Of a DNA stretch of 16,460 bases, positions 1-7,249 are shown piece after piece (position 1 is the stretch's first letter; each line of letters starts with the position of its first letter). A program made the translations under genes and the position numbers. The stretch is from Actinomycetota bacterium (lineage in GTDB: Bacteria > Actinomycetota > Actinomycetes > Streptosporangiales > Streptosporangiaceae). The stretch covers positions 1,140 to 17,599 of the forward strand of contig PMOU01000554.1 of the NCBI GenBank assembly GCA_003161205.1, read 5' to 3'. A model generated the notes under the pieces. That model made no database searches, was not told the origin of the DNA, and was given only the letters and a program-made list of their open reading frames with translations.

Positions 1-416
1 GCGATCTCTTCGGGCGCCGGCTCAATGCCGAGATCCCGCAGCATCTCCAACTTGAGTGACCGGGCCGCGTCGGAGACGCCGGAATCCTCGGCGAGCAGTG
101 CCAGCAGCCCAGCGTCCTGGACGGCGGTCGTCGCGAGGATGGTCGCGACGCCGTCCAGGCGCTTGAGCTGCTCGGCCCGCTGACTGTCGCTGCCGGCGGC
201 TGCCCGGACGCGGGCGCGCTCTTCCCGTAGCAGCATGGCGACGGCCTGGAACTTCGTACGCACGGCAGGCGTCACGCGGCCGCGCCGAGCAGCCGCCTCG
301 ACCTCGCGGGCAGTTCGGGCGAGCGCCGAGACGACGTCGACGCGGTGGTGGACGCGTCGCTGCTTCCGCGGGGCGGTACGGCGAGCGCCTGTCTGGCGCT
401 GGCCTGATCGAGCCAC
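1..416 (-). CDS. Unassigned protein, N-terminal part (runs off left edge)
   Basis: An open minus-strand frame starts at GTG 414-416 and runs off the window, giving 138 codons. The start is chosen because a GAGGAG Shine-Dalgarno (complement of 423-428) lies 6 bases upstream and third positions are strongly GC-rich throughout. The first 25 residues are very basic (VARSGQRQTGARRTAPRKQ and on). They are followed by a predicted helical, Ala/Arg/Glu-rich segment with VDVVSALARTAREVEAAARR, then TPAVRTKFQAVAMLLREERAR and a second helical stretch with RAEQLKRLDGVATILA. There is no signal peptide, membrane segment or catalytic motif in the visible part. The basic N-terminus could contact nucleic acid, and the helical region could be the leader of a larger enzyme such as a helicase, but neither is shown. 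I do not recognise the family with confidence. That it is a real gene is fairly sure; its function is unknown. Confidence 0.7.
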   Translation of the reverse strand, partial: MARSGQRQTGARRTAPRKQRRVHHRVDVVSALARTAREVEAAARRGRVTPAVRTKFQAVAMLLREERARVRAAAGSDSQRAEQLKRLDGVATILATTAVQDAGLLALLAEDSGVSDAARSLKLEMLRDLGIEPAPEEI

Positions 417-755
417 AGACTTCTCCTCAGGAAGGCCGGGGCACGGTGGCCACGGCAGCATGCCTCACGGTCCCGCGACCGGGCGGCGAACGTCCCGGGC
501 ACAGGGCCAGGTGCTTCGAACGCCGAGCCGACTTGCGGATCTCCAAGGATCGGCGCAGCGGGCCTCGACAAAGCGTCTCACACGGCCCCGGAGCGGCCGG
601 TGGGTGGGTTGGTGACCACGCCACGGGAAAGTCGTCGCTGGACGGCCGGCTCGGTTCTTGCGTACTCACTTTAACGCGCGCGAGGGCGCATAATTCCCGG
701 CCGCTGCGGATGAACGTCCTCAATGCCCCGCAGCAGGCTCGCGTCAGCCGATCTG
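417..755. other. Intergenic stretch with no supported gene
   Basis: These 339 bases separate the stop of the kinase-YjbR gene from the start of the left-edge gene, both on the minus strand. Apart from the ribosome-binding site at 423-428, I see no reading frame with a credible start, codon bias or recognisable motif. A slightly AT-richer patch around 665-695 (TTTAAC and CATAAT words) could hold a promoter, but the spacing between plausible boxes is wrong (13 bases). No tRNA-like or strong hairpin structure was found. Confidence 0.5.
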
Positions 756-2258
756 TTAGTCGAGCAGGGCGGTGAGCTTCTTCGGCGCGAGAACCCGGTA
801 GCTCTCGGTCACGAGCTCACGGATCTCCTCCCAGTCCGTGTCGTCGGTGAGCAGCACCGCGATGCGATCCTGGCCGGCTCGCGAGGCGAAGAACGGGCGG
901 CCGATTGACAGCAGCGCCTCGCGTTCTTCTGGGTCGGCACGCAACACGAGCAGCGGGACGGGCCGGCCGGCCAGGCCTTCCCGTGCCACTAGCAAGCAGA
1001 ACGACCTCCGCCGGATGTCGAACGACTGCGCCCAGCCGTCGACCCGCACCGTCACCTCGGGCAGCGCCAGGCATAGCGTGCGGACCCGCTCGACGATGTC
1101 CGCCGGGACCTCCGCGGGCGGCCGCACGCGAGACCTCTGGCGCGCCGCTGACGAACCACCGTCGTTCCGTGGCCGCACTGACGATGTGCCGGTGAACGCG
1201 GCCCGGACTGCGGCCGCGGTGGCGCTGAAGTACTCGGGTGGTTCGATGAAGCCCCACTCATGGAATGTCCGGCCGTGGGTGAGGGCGCGCCGGTAGCCGA
1301 AACAGGCGAGGTAGAGCGTCCGGATGTACATGACCGCCTCGAGCCGGTCGAGTTCGTCGGCGGTCGGCTCGATGTGCCGGCGGTAGGCGTTGACGGCAGC
1401 GTCGATCCACTCCTGGTTCGGCTGGCGTGGATGCCACGAACCCGTGCCCCACATCAGGTAAGCGAAGTCGGCGAGGCGCGGTCCGCGCCCGGACGCTTTC
1501 CAGTTGATCGCGACTGGCCCTTGTTCGCTCAGGACGGCGTGATCGGGGGCGTGGAGGAGATTTCCGTGGAGCAAGCCTTCCGGAAGGCCGTGGCCGTCGT
1601 CGGCCGAGCGCACCTGGTCGCGGAGCTGCTCGAATCGCTCGCGCTGCGCGGCCGCGACCTTCGTGTCGACGGCGTCGAGAAATGACAGGGCGCCCAGCAG
1701 GTCCTGGCGCGGCGTGCCCTCCCGGCTCGGGTCCTCACCACTCGCTCCACCCGGGCGGCTGGCGGAATCATCCGGCGGCAGCGCGTGCAGCCGTCCGAGC
1801 AACTCACCCATCATGGCGAACTTCGCGGCGCCGTCGGGGAGCTGGACGCCTTCGACGAACCGCGTCACGAGGACCGCGCTGCCATCGAAGTCGGATACGG
1901 CATCATCGACCGCCAGGCGCTCCGCGGGATAGTCCTGCCGCTCCAGGAATTTCAGGATCGCGGCGTCACCCTCAACACCGGCACGCGGCCGGGCGGGAGG
2001 AAACGCGCGGGCGACCCACGGGCTGCCGTCATTGCGGTCGATGCGGAACACATAGGTCTTGTGCACACTGAGCTTCGTCGCCGCGACCGGGTCAATGCCG
2101 TAGCAGTCCCGGAGATGGGCGACAAGCCGCTCCGCAACGGGCTCGTGGTGCATCCGCGCACCGAGATCCTCGAGATCCGTCAGCGCTTCGGTGTAGCGCT
2201 GCCCCGTCTCCTCGGCGTGGCGCCGGACGACCTTCTTGAAGCTGGCGTCCCTGGTCAT
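756..2258 (-). CDS. Aminoglycoside-phosphotransferase-like (degenerate) kinase fused to a MmcQ/YjbR domain
   Basis: The product is 500 residues. Residues about 60-340 have the APH/choline-kinase fold pattern: an N-lobe with KTYVFRID and WVARAFPPARP, a hinge VTRFVEGVQLP (131-141), a helix MGELLGRLHALPPD, then the catalytic-loop equivalent LLHGNLLHAP (229-238) and AINWKASGRGPRLADFAYL (250-268). Residues about 386-500 match MmcQ/YjbR (LCLALPEVTVRVDGWAQSF, then FCLLVAREG and ending YRVLAPKKLTALL). In active APH enzymes the loop reads HGDxxxxN and the metal motif is a D-W/F type. Here Asn233 replaces the catalytic Asp, Pro238 replaces the Asn, and Asn252 replaces the metal-binding Asp. It is therefore probably a pseudokinase, or acts by another chemistry. 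The start ATG 2256-2258 is chosen over an in-frame upstream ATG at 2792 because GGGGAGG sits 7 bases upstream. A substrate cannot be inferred and resistance should not be assumed. Confidence 0.85.
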   Translation of the reverse strand: MTRDASFKKVVRRHAEETGQRYTEALTDLEDLGARMHHEPVAERLVAHLRDCYGIDPVAATKLSVHKTYVFRIDRNDGSPWVARAFPPARPRAGVEGDAAILKFLERQDYPAERLAVDDAVSDFDGSAVLVTRFVEGVQLPDGAAKFAMMGELLGRLHALPPDDSASRPGGASGEDPSREGTPRQDLLGALSFLDAVDTKVAAAQRERFEQLRDQVRSADDGHGLPEGLLHGNLLHAPDHAVLSEQGPVAINWKASGRGPRLADFAYLMWGTGSWHPRQPNQEWIDAAVNAYRRHIEPTADELDRLEAVMYIRTLYLACFGYRRALTHGRTFHEWGFIEPPEYFSATAAAVRAAFTGTSSVRPRNDGGSSAARQRSRVRPPAEVPADIVERVRTLCLALPEVTVRVDGWAQSFDIRRRSFCLLVAREGLAGRPVPLLVLRADPEEREALLSIGRPFFASRAGQDRIAVLLTDDTDWEEIRELVTESYRVLAPKKLTALLD

Positions 2259-2265
2259 GGACAAG

Positions 2266-2273
2266 CCTCCCCT
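2266..2273 (-). promoter_or_regulatory. Ribosome-binding site that sets the kinase-YjbR start
   Basis: On the minus strand this reads AGGGGAGG, ending 7 bases before ATG 2258. It is the strongest Shine-Dalgarno in this part of the window. It shows that the 178-codon in-frame extension up to 2792 is not part of the kinase protein. Confidence 0.8.
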
Positions 2274-2479
2274 TGACACCCTCGTCCCCCAGCGACGCGG
2301 TGTTGGAAGATGGCCTGCGGCATTGACGACCGAGAGGGCGAATCCCCTTTGCCAAAGGAACCCCGGCTGGGGCGGACGTTCCACAGCTCGGCGACCGGTC
2401 GCCGCCGTGAACAAACTCTTCCTGATGCGCTCGGTCTTCGTCAAGCGCCGCACCCGCTGACGCCCATGAGCGCCAGTGA

Positions 2480-2792
2480 CCTTGCTGCCGTCGGCAAGCT
2501 GCAAACTGATCCGGAGGGACTGCCGCTCCACAAGCGTGTCCCTCGGCCTAGCGGGCACCGGGCCGTCGTCGAAGCCAGGGGCATCGGGCCGGATGAGGCG
2601 GGTCACGAAGAATTCGAAACCGCTGCTGTAGGCCCATACGCCGGTGATCGCGATCGCGGTCTGCGCGGACCGGTCGAACTGCAGGGTGCTGATCGGCACG
2701 AGGGCAGGAAATTCCGTCTCCGGCGGGTCCCATGGACGAGGCACCCTGCGTGCCAGCGTCAGGACCGGTGGTCGCTTGCGGAAGGAGCGCAT
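2480..2792 (-). pseudogene. 5' fragment of an unnamed actinobacterial gene, 3' part lost
   Basis: ATG 2792 has an AAAGG 8 bases upstream and opens a frame whose first ~104 codons look genuinely coding: FRKRPPVLTLARRVPRPW, then PISTLQFDRSAQTAIAITG and VWAYSSGFEFFVTRLIRP, then RQSLRISLQLADGSKV. From memory, this resembles a family of uncharacterised actinobacterial proteins that continue past the LQLADG segment with a Gly-rich and Trp-rich C-terminal half; that is recollection, not a search result. Here the sequence after about 2480 turns into Arg-rich text with no family character. By chance it stays in frame with the kinase gene, so the 678-codon reading frame is not one protein. I call it a truncated gene. 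The alternative, a short intact protein or a true fusion, is less likely. Confidence 0.45.
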
Positions 2793-2804
2793 GACATCAG
2801 CCTT

Positions 2805-3145
2805 TCACCGCGTGGCCTGACCGGACATGTCCCAGCCCGGCCAGAGCGCGCCTCGGTTTACGCCGTCCTCCGGTTTGTGATCTTGGGCGATAAGAGGACG
2901 CCAGGCACGCAGGACGGGCCAGCGCGTCTTGCCCTGGTTCTCCCGGCTCGGGGAAGGTGGCCGGGTCGTGGATGACTTGCAGAAGCGACCGTGGGGCGCA
3001 TCCGACGGGCACGTCATCGACCGTCATGGTCTTCACTGGCTCATCGGGTTCGAAGATGAGGAGACCGGCTGAACGCCAGCCGCGGCGCCGTGAACGCACG
3101 GCAGCCGGCTCGGTCCGGATGGCGGCCGAGAGCGATGCTCGTCAC
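2805..3145 (-). pseudogene. Decayed ORF (about 113 codons, frames shifted), product unknown
   Basis: This lies between the SufT-like remnant and the next remnant on the same strand. GTG 3143-3145 overlaps the SufT-like stop by 4 bases (GTGA), with a GGGAGG just before it, which is typical operon coupling. Coding-like sequence then switches frame. VTSIALGRHPDRAGCRAFTA is in frame one. FEPDEPVKTMTVDDVPVGCA and PRSLLQVIHDPATFPEPG are in a second frame. RWPVLRAWRPLIAQDHKPED and ALWPGWDMSG are in a third, ending at TGA 2805-2807 just before the start at 2792. The pieces fit one small gene damaged by at least two indels. I do not recognise the family. The joining of the pieces is inference from codon bias and spacing. 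Confidence 0.4.
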
Positions 3146-3342
3146 GATGCCTCCCTGGCCGTGCCGCCGAACGAGAAGCCAATCGCGTTGAGCTGCTCGC
3201 GTCCCTCCGGAGTGATGTCGGCCGGCGCCCAGGCGGGGCTCCAGGTCCATTCGATCGTCAGCTCGCGTGCCAGCGTGCCGACCACCGCGGTGCGGGCCTG
3301 GTCCTCGATTATTTTGGTCAGCGGGCAGGCCGGGGAGGTTCT
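3142..3342 (-). pseudogene. 3' remnant of a SufT/PaaD-like (DUF59/MIP18) Fe-S cluster assembly factor
   Basis: About 66 codons remain, reading RTSPACPLTKIIEDQARTAV near the break and ELTIEWTWSPAWAPADITPE then GREQLNAIGF before the TGA at 3142-3144. The TSPACPL motif with its conserved Cys, the WxWxPxWxPxxITxEG block and the GREQL..IGF end are hallmarks of DUF59/MIP18 proteins (SufT, PaaD), which help load Fe-S or di-iron enzymes. Intact members have a further 50 or so N-terminal residues (the DPELGxNIVDLGL region). No frame between 3343 and the aldehyde dehydrogenase stop at 3416 encodes these, so the 5' half is gone. In actinomycetes such genes often sit in oxygenase operons beside dehydrogenases, which would suit the neighbouring aldehyde dehydrogenase; that link is inference. 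Confidence 0.75.
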
Positions 3343-3415
3343 GTGACGGGATCGGGCATACGCGCTCCGGATACGCCGGGCGGGCCGCCCGCCGCCCGAC
3401 GGAGTAAAGCCGGGG

Positions 3416-4894
3416 TCAGCCGAGGGTGAAGGGGTCGCGGGTGCCGCCGGTGAGCTCGACCCAGATCGCCTTTTCTTCGAGGTACTCGTCGATGGCGTGG
3501 ATTCCGTTCTCCCGGCCGAGCCCGGACTGTTTGAAGCCGCCGAACGGTACCGAGGGAGCGACGACCCGGTAGGCGTTGATCCACACGCTGCCGGCCTTGA
3601 TGCGGGCGGCTACCCGGTGGGCGCGATGGACGTCCTTGGTCCAGACCGCTCCGGCCAGGCCGTAAGGCGTGTCGTTGGCGAGCTTGATGGCCTCGTCCTC
3701 GTCGGTGAAAGTCAGGGCGGCTAGCACCGGGCCGAAGACCTCCTCTTTGAAGACGGTGGACTCGGGTGTGATGCCGGTGAGCACGGTCGGCTTGACGAAC
3801 AGACCGCCGAGACCGCTGTCGGCGGCACCCCCGTAGGCGACGGTGGCGCCTTCATTCCGGGCCGTCTCGAGATAGCCCAGGACCTTCTGGTACTGCGGCT
3901 CGTTCGCGACCGGCCCCATCTCGGTGTCCGCGCCGTTCGGGTCGCCCAGCTTGATCCTCGCGGCGCGCTCGGCGATCAGCCGGATGAGCTCGTCGTGCAC
4001 GTCGGCGTGCACGATCAGCCGGGACCCGGCCATGCAGGTCTGGCCGGTGGCGGCGAACACGCCCGCCACGATCCCGTTGGCTGCCGCGGCGAGGTCGGCG
4101 TCGGCGAAGACGACCTGCGGCGACTTGCCGCCCAGTTCCAGCGTCACCTTGTTAATGTTCTCCGCGGCCGCCCGGGCCACGGCGCGGCCCGTCGCGGTCG
4201 AGCCGGTGAACGCGACCTTGTCGACCCCTGGGTGCGAGGCGAGAGCGGCTCCGGTCTCGCGGGATAGGCCGGTGACGACGTTGACCACGCCGGGCGGGAA
4301 CCCGGCCTGCTCGATAAGCTCGGCGAAACCGAGCGTCGAAACGGGTGAATGCTCCGAGGGCTTGATCACCACCGTGCAGCCCGCCGCTAGCGCCGGCGCG
4401 ACCTTCCAGGTCATCAGCAGCAGCGGGGAGTTCCACGGGGTGATCGCCGCGACCACCCCCACCGGCTCGCGCCTGGTATAGACGAGGTAGTTGGGGTTGG
4501 GCGACGGAATCTGCCGTCCTTCGATCTTGTCGGCCAGGCCGGCGAAGTACTGGTACCACCCGCCCAGCCCGTTGAGCTGCCCGATCATCTCCCGGTAGAG
4601 CTTGCCGGAGTCGTTGACCTCGAGGCGGGCCAGGCGCTCGGCGTTTTCCGCGACGACGTCGGCCAGCCGGCGCAGCAGCGCGGCCCGCGCGAACCCGGTC
4701 ATCGCGCCCCACTCGCCGTCCAGGGCCGCGCGGGCGGCGGCCACTGCGGCGTCGACATCAGCCGGGCCGCCGTCGGGCACCACGGCCCACGGACGGCCGG
4801 TGTAGGGGTTCTGCGATTCGAATGTCGCCCCGGACTCCGCGTCGACGGCCTTGCCGCCGATTAGCATACGGAAGTGCTCGAGCTCGCCTGCCAT
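3416..4894 (-). CDS. NAD(P)-dependent aldehyde dehydrogenase
   Basis: The 492-residue product is full length for the ALDH superfamily, which oxidises aldehydes to acids with NAD(P)+. Visible landmarks are ITPWNSP with oxyanion Asn155, VIKPSE with Lys178, FTGSTATG (229-236) of the Rossmann fold, LELGGKSPQ with general base Glu253, GQTCMAG with nucleophile Cys287, EEVFGPV with Glu385, and the C-terminal SVPFGGFKQSGLGRE. All key residues are present, so it should be active in the cytosol. The ATG start has GAGGAGG 7 bases upstream. It follows the AraC-type gene on the same strand by 66 bases, so the regulator probably controls it. The remnant operon downstream (SufT-like piece) hints that it once served an oxidative catabolic pathway. 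The exact substrate cannot be read from sequence. Confidence 0.95.
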   Translation of the reverse strand: MAGELEHFRMLIGGKAVDAESGATFESQNPYTGRPWAVVPDGGPADVDAAVAAARAALDGEWGAMTGFARAALLRRLADVVAENAERLARLEVNDSGKLYREMIGQLNGLGGWYQYFAGLADKIEGRQIPSPNPNYLVYTRREPVGVVAAITPWNSPLLLMTWKVAPALAAGCTVVIKPSEHSPVSTLGFAELIEQAGFPPGVVNVVTGLSRETGAALASHPGVDKVAFTGSTATGRAVARAAAENINKVTLELGGKSPQVVFADADLAAAANGIVAGVFAATGQTCMAGSRLIVHADVHDELIRLIAERAARIKLGDPNGADTEMGPVANEPQYQKVLGYLETARNEGATVAYGGAADSGLGGLFVKPTVLTGITPESTVFKEEVFGPVLAALTFTDEDEAIKLANDTPYGLAGAVWTKDVHRAHRVAARIKAGSVWINAYRVVAPSVPFGGFKQSGLGRENGIHAIDEYLEEKAIWVELTGGTRDPFTLG

Positions 4895-4960
4895 GCTGCG
4901 TCCTCCTCGATCTCATCACTTCGGGGCAGCGATCCGCCGCTCAGGCCGGCCGCCACGTGG

Positions 4961-5963
4961 CTAGCCCTGCACCCGGCCAGTCGACAGGTCCATCCGCAGC
5001 GGCACCACGTCGCGCTGGCTGTCGGCGTAGGAGCGGGGCGTCACCCCGAAGTAGCGCTTGAACTCGTTGACGAAGTGCGACAGGCTCGAATACCCCACGG
5101 TGCGGGCGATCGCTCCGACGTTCAGCTCACCTTCCACGAGCAGCTCGCGCGCGCTCCATCCGGACGCCCTTGATGAACTGGTACGGCGACATACCGGTGA
5201 TGTCACGGAACAGGTGGGCGAACGCCGACGGGCTGAGGCACACGAAGTCGGCTAGATCGGCGATCGTCAGCTGGTCGGCCAGATGGCCGCGGATATAGCC
5301 GATGGCCCGGGTAACCGGGTCGTTCTGGTATTCCGACGTGGCCGCGTCGAGCAGAAGCCGCCACTGCTCGGACTGCAGGACCCGGTAGATGATCTCCGAC
5401 AGGTACATCGGCGCCAGGACCCGCCGGTCCGGACCGACCGTAGCGGCCCTCAGGAACCGCAGGATCGCTCCGGCTGTGTTCGCGTCCAGCGGGGTCACGC
5501 GAGCCGGGACCGCTCGCCTCCCGAGCGTCGACCGGCTCGCCGGCCGGCGGAACGTCGTGGTGGTGTGCTCTCGCAGGTCCGCGGAAACCCGCCGGACGAT
5601 CGCCGGGTCTATCTGCAGGACGAACGACAAGAACGGCTTCTCGACGGTCGCCTCCAGGATTTCTGCCTCGAAGCGCATGCCGCGGCTCAGCACCAGGTAA
5701 TTGAAGGGGTCGTAGCAGTAGGTGCAGCCGTCAATCGTCACTGCTTTGCGTCCCTGGGCGACCACGCACAGCGACAGGGCGTGAACCTCGCTCCACTGCG
5801 GGACCACCGGGGCCTCGAACCGGTACATCGTCAGGCCAGGCCAGTCGGTGGTATTCAGGCCGATCCTGCGGGCCCGGGAATTCAGCTCCGCGATCAGGTC
5901 GCCGGCCCGCAGCCGCTCCTCGGTGGCCAGCCCGGCCAGGGCCGTCCTGTCGTCACCGTCCAC
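4961..5963 (-). pseudogene. AraC-family transcriptional regulator with a frameshift in its second HTH
   Basis: An N-terminal AraC_N-type sensor domain (about 30-180, for example LCVVAQGRKAVTIDGCTYCY) is followed by a first helix-turn-helix (LTIADLADFVCLSPSAFAHL to MSPYQFIKGVRMERAR). The second HTH (LLVEGELNVGAIARTVGYSS to FGVTPRSYADSQRD, ending 4961) continues in another frame. The switch falls in the CG run at 5146-5154: adding one CG unit would give GAG CGC GCG CGC GAG CTG and restore one 334-residue protein. As read, the protein ends early with ARAARGR at 5127 and lacks half of its DNA-binding domain. The start is GTG 5961-5963, chosen for a GGAGG 7 bases upstream; the longer GTG at 5990 would place that site inside the gene. 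The likely target is the adjacent aldehyde dehydrogenase. A sequencing error in the repeat is the main alternative to true inactivation. Confidence 0.8.
5146..5154 (-). repeat. CG dinucleotide run at the AraC frameshift
   Basis: Nine bases of alternating C and G sit exactly where the reading frame of the AraC-type gene changes. A two-base contraction here accounts for the break completely. Confidence 0.75.
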
Positions 5964-5970
5964 TCGACGT

Positions 5971-5982
5971 CCTCCCCCTCCT
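5971..5982 (-). promoter_or_regulatory. Purine-rich ribosome-binding site that sets the AraC start
   Basis: On the minus strand this reads AGGAGGGGGAGG, with its last GGAGG 7 bases before GTG 5963. It decides the start in favour of the shorter protein. Confidence 0.75.
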
Positions 5983-6086
5983 ATGTACACCGGCGGCGCG
6001 TCGGCCGCTACCCCCCGTCCCGAATCCTCTGGCCTGCGCCGTCACGCGCCGCGCCCTGCCACCGCCCTCGCGTGTGCCCCCGGTAT

Positions 6087-7124
6087 TCAGTACGTGATGC
6101 CGGGGAACTGCTCGCGGGCCTGCTCAAGTTCGTCGGCCCATTCGCGGGGCCAGCCGAAAGCGCGGGCGGCCTGGCCGCTCATGTCGGCGGCGGCAGCGCC
6201 GCTGGTGAAGTGGAGGTACTCGCCCCAGTTCATCCGCCGCGTGTAGCTGCCCTCGGAGTCGCGCGGAAAGTGCCGGGCCAGCTCTCCGAAGAACCTGTTC
6301 ATGACCTGCGCCCGCCCGCAGTCCCGCCATAGGGGATAGAACCAGTCGCGGAACCAGCGGGTCCCCCGACGAGGGAAATCGTCGGTGTTGCGGGTGAACT
6401 GGCGGTAGACGCCCTTGGCCTCGCGATCCATGCCCAGCGCCGTGTAGAGGTCATAGATATAGAACTCGGCCCACTTGCTGTCGCCCCAGATCTCATACGC
6501 CGGTGAGCCGTGGACGCCGTTGTTCGCGCTCTCCACGGAATGCCCGATCTCATGAGCGGGCAGCTCGCGAGCGAGGGTGTTGCCCTCCCGCCAGGTATCC
6601 AGCCCGCAGTCGCTGACGTTGTGGTGATCGTGGACCGGGCTGACGTAGTAGCCCGCGTGGCCGCCGCCGTGCCGCCCGGCGTGGTGGATGGAGTAGATGC
6701 GCGGGTCGAACCCGAACGCGTCGCCGTAGGTTGCCTTGGAGTACTGCCAGGTCAAATTGATGAACTGGGGCAGCCACCGGATCTCAGCCCGGCGTACGTC
6801 GGGATCCACGTAGATCGCGCAGTGCTCGTCGCTGTGGTACAGCCGGAGCAGCTGACGGTGGTCGAACCAGTGCTCCTGCCAGGTGGGCGGCGGGTCAGCC
6901 AGCTGACGCTCCGACTCTGCCTCCACCAGGTCCTCATATCCTCCGCACTGCGTGACGGGCAGACGCGGGTAACGGGAAAGGCTGCTGTCCCACGCCGCGC
7001 GCGTGCAGCGCAGGTAAGCGGTGCCCCGCCGGGTCTCGTTGAGCTTCGCATGCCGGCAGCCTGCGCAGAGCCCTGGCTCCGCATCCAGCTTCAGCCACGC
7101 AGCATCAGGCGGCCGTTCAGGCAT
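6087..7124 (-). CDS. HEXXH metalloprotease-like protein with an N-terminal four-cysteine module
   Basis: The product is 345 residues. Residues 1-65 carry a compact Cys module: Cys20 and Cys23 (CAGC), Cys40 (YLRC) and Cys60 (TQC), a plausible zinc ribbon that also occurs as a stand-alone short protein in actinomycetes (recollection). From about residue 80 comes a distinct domain rich in Trp, His and Tyr with IHHAGRHGGGHAGYYVSPVH (146-165), then HEIGH (191-195), the zinc-ligand and catalytic-Glu motif of zincin peptidases. It is followed by YEIWGDSKWAEFYIYDLY, in which Glu220 (or Asp215) is a candidate third ligand. No signal peptide or membrane segment is visible, so it is probably cytosolic. 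The start ATG 7122-7124 has no Shine-Dalgarno, but a TATTCT box sits 7 bases upstream, as in leaderless transcripts. An in-frame extension to 7601 lacks coding character. Peptidase activity is inferred, not shown. Confidence 0.85.
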   Translation of the reverse strand: MPERPPDAAWLKLDAEPGLCAGCRHAKLNETRRGTAYLRCTRAAWDSSLSRYPRLPVTQCGGYEDLVEAESERQLADPPPTWQEHWFDHRQLLRLYHSDEHCAIYVDPDVRRAEIRWLPQFINLTWQYSKATYGDAFGFDPRIYSIHHAGRHGGGHAGYYVSPVHDHHNVSDCGLDTWREGNTLARELPAHEIGHSVESANNGVHGSPAYEIWGDSKWAEFYIYDLYTALGMDREAKGVYRQFTRNTDDFPRRGTRWFRDWFYPLWRDCGRAQVMNRFFGELARHFPRDSEGSYTRRMNWGEYLHFTSGAAAADMSGQAARAFGWPREWADELEQAREQFPGITY

Positions 7125-7131
7125 GAGACGC

Positions 7132-7137
7132 AGAATA
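7132..7137 (-). promoter_or_regulatory. Candidate -10 box of a leaderless transcript (metalloprotease gene)
   Basis: The minus strand reads TATTCT, fitting the actinobacterial TANNNT -10 motif, with 7 bases before ATG 7124. Transcription would then begin at or next to the start codon. No convincing -35 is visible, and there is no ribosome-binding site, which supports the leaderless reading. Confidence 0.45.
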
Positions 7138-7165
7138 TGCCTGTGTGCCGGTCTCGGCCCGGGCG

Positions 7166-7203
7166 GGATCCCGGCCACCGGATTGTGCCGGCGGCCGGGA
7201 TCC
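7166..7203 (-). terminator. Strong hairpin, likely transcription terminator
   Basis: Two 16-base arms (7166-7181 and 7188-7203) pair with a single mismatch around a 6-base loop. The core GGATCCCGGCC / GGCCGGGATCC is perfect. It lies 47 bases after the stop of the ABM-like ORF and 42 bases before the start of the metalloprotease gene, both on the minus strand. It therefore probably ends transcription of the former. There is no clear U-tract, which is common for actinomycete terminators. Confidence 0.7.
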
Positions 7204-7249
7204 TTCGCTGCTCGAAGCCTGGGTGCACCTCGTCGTCTGGGTCCGCTGC

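Noticed and set aside
756..2258. Aminoglycoside resistance gene
   Set aside because: The fold resembles APH enzymes, but the catalytic Asp and metal-binding Asp are both replaced by Asn, so a resistance call is not justified.
5283..6332. A 349-codon plus-strand open frame
   Set aside because: It is antisense to the AraC-type gene and the end of the HEXXH protein. Its composition is of shadow type.
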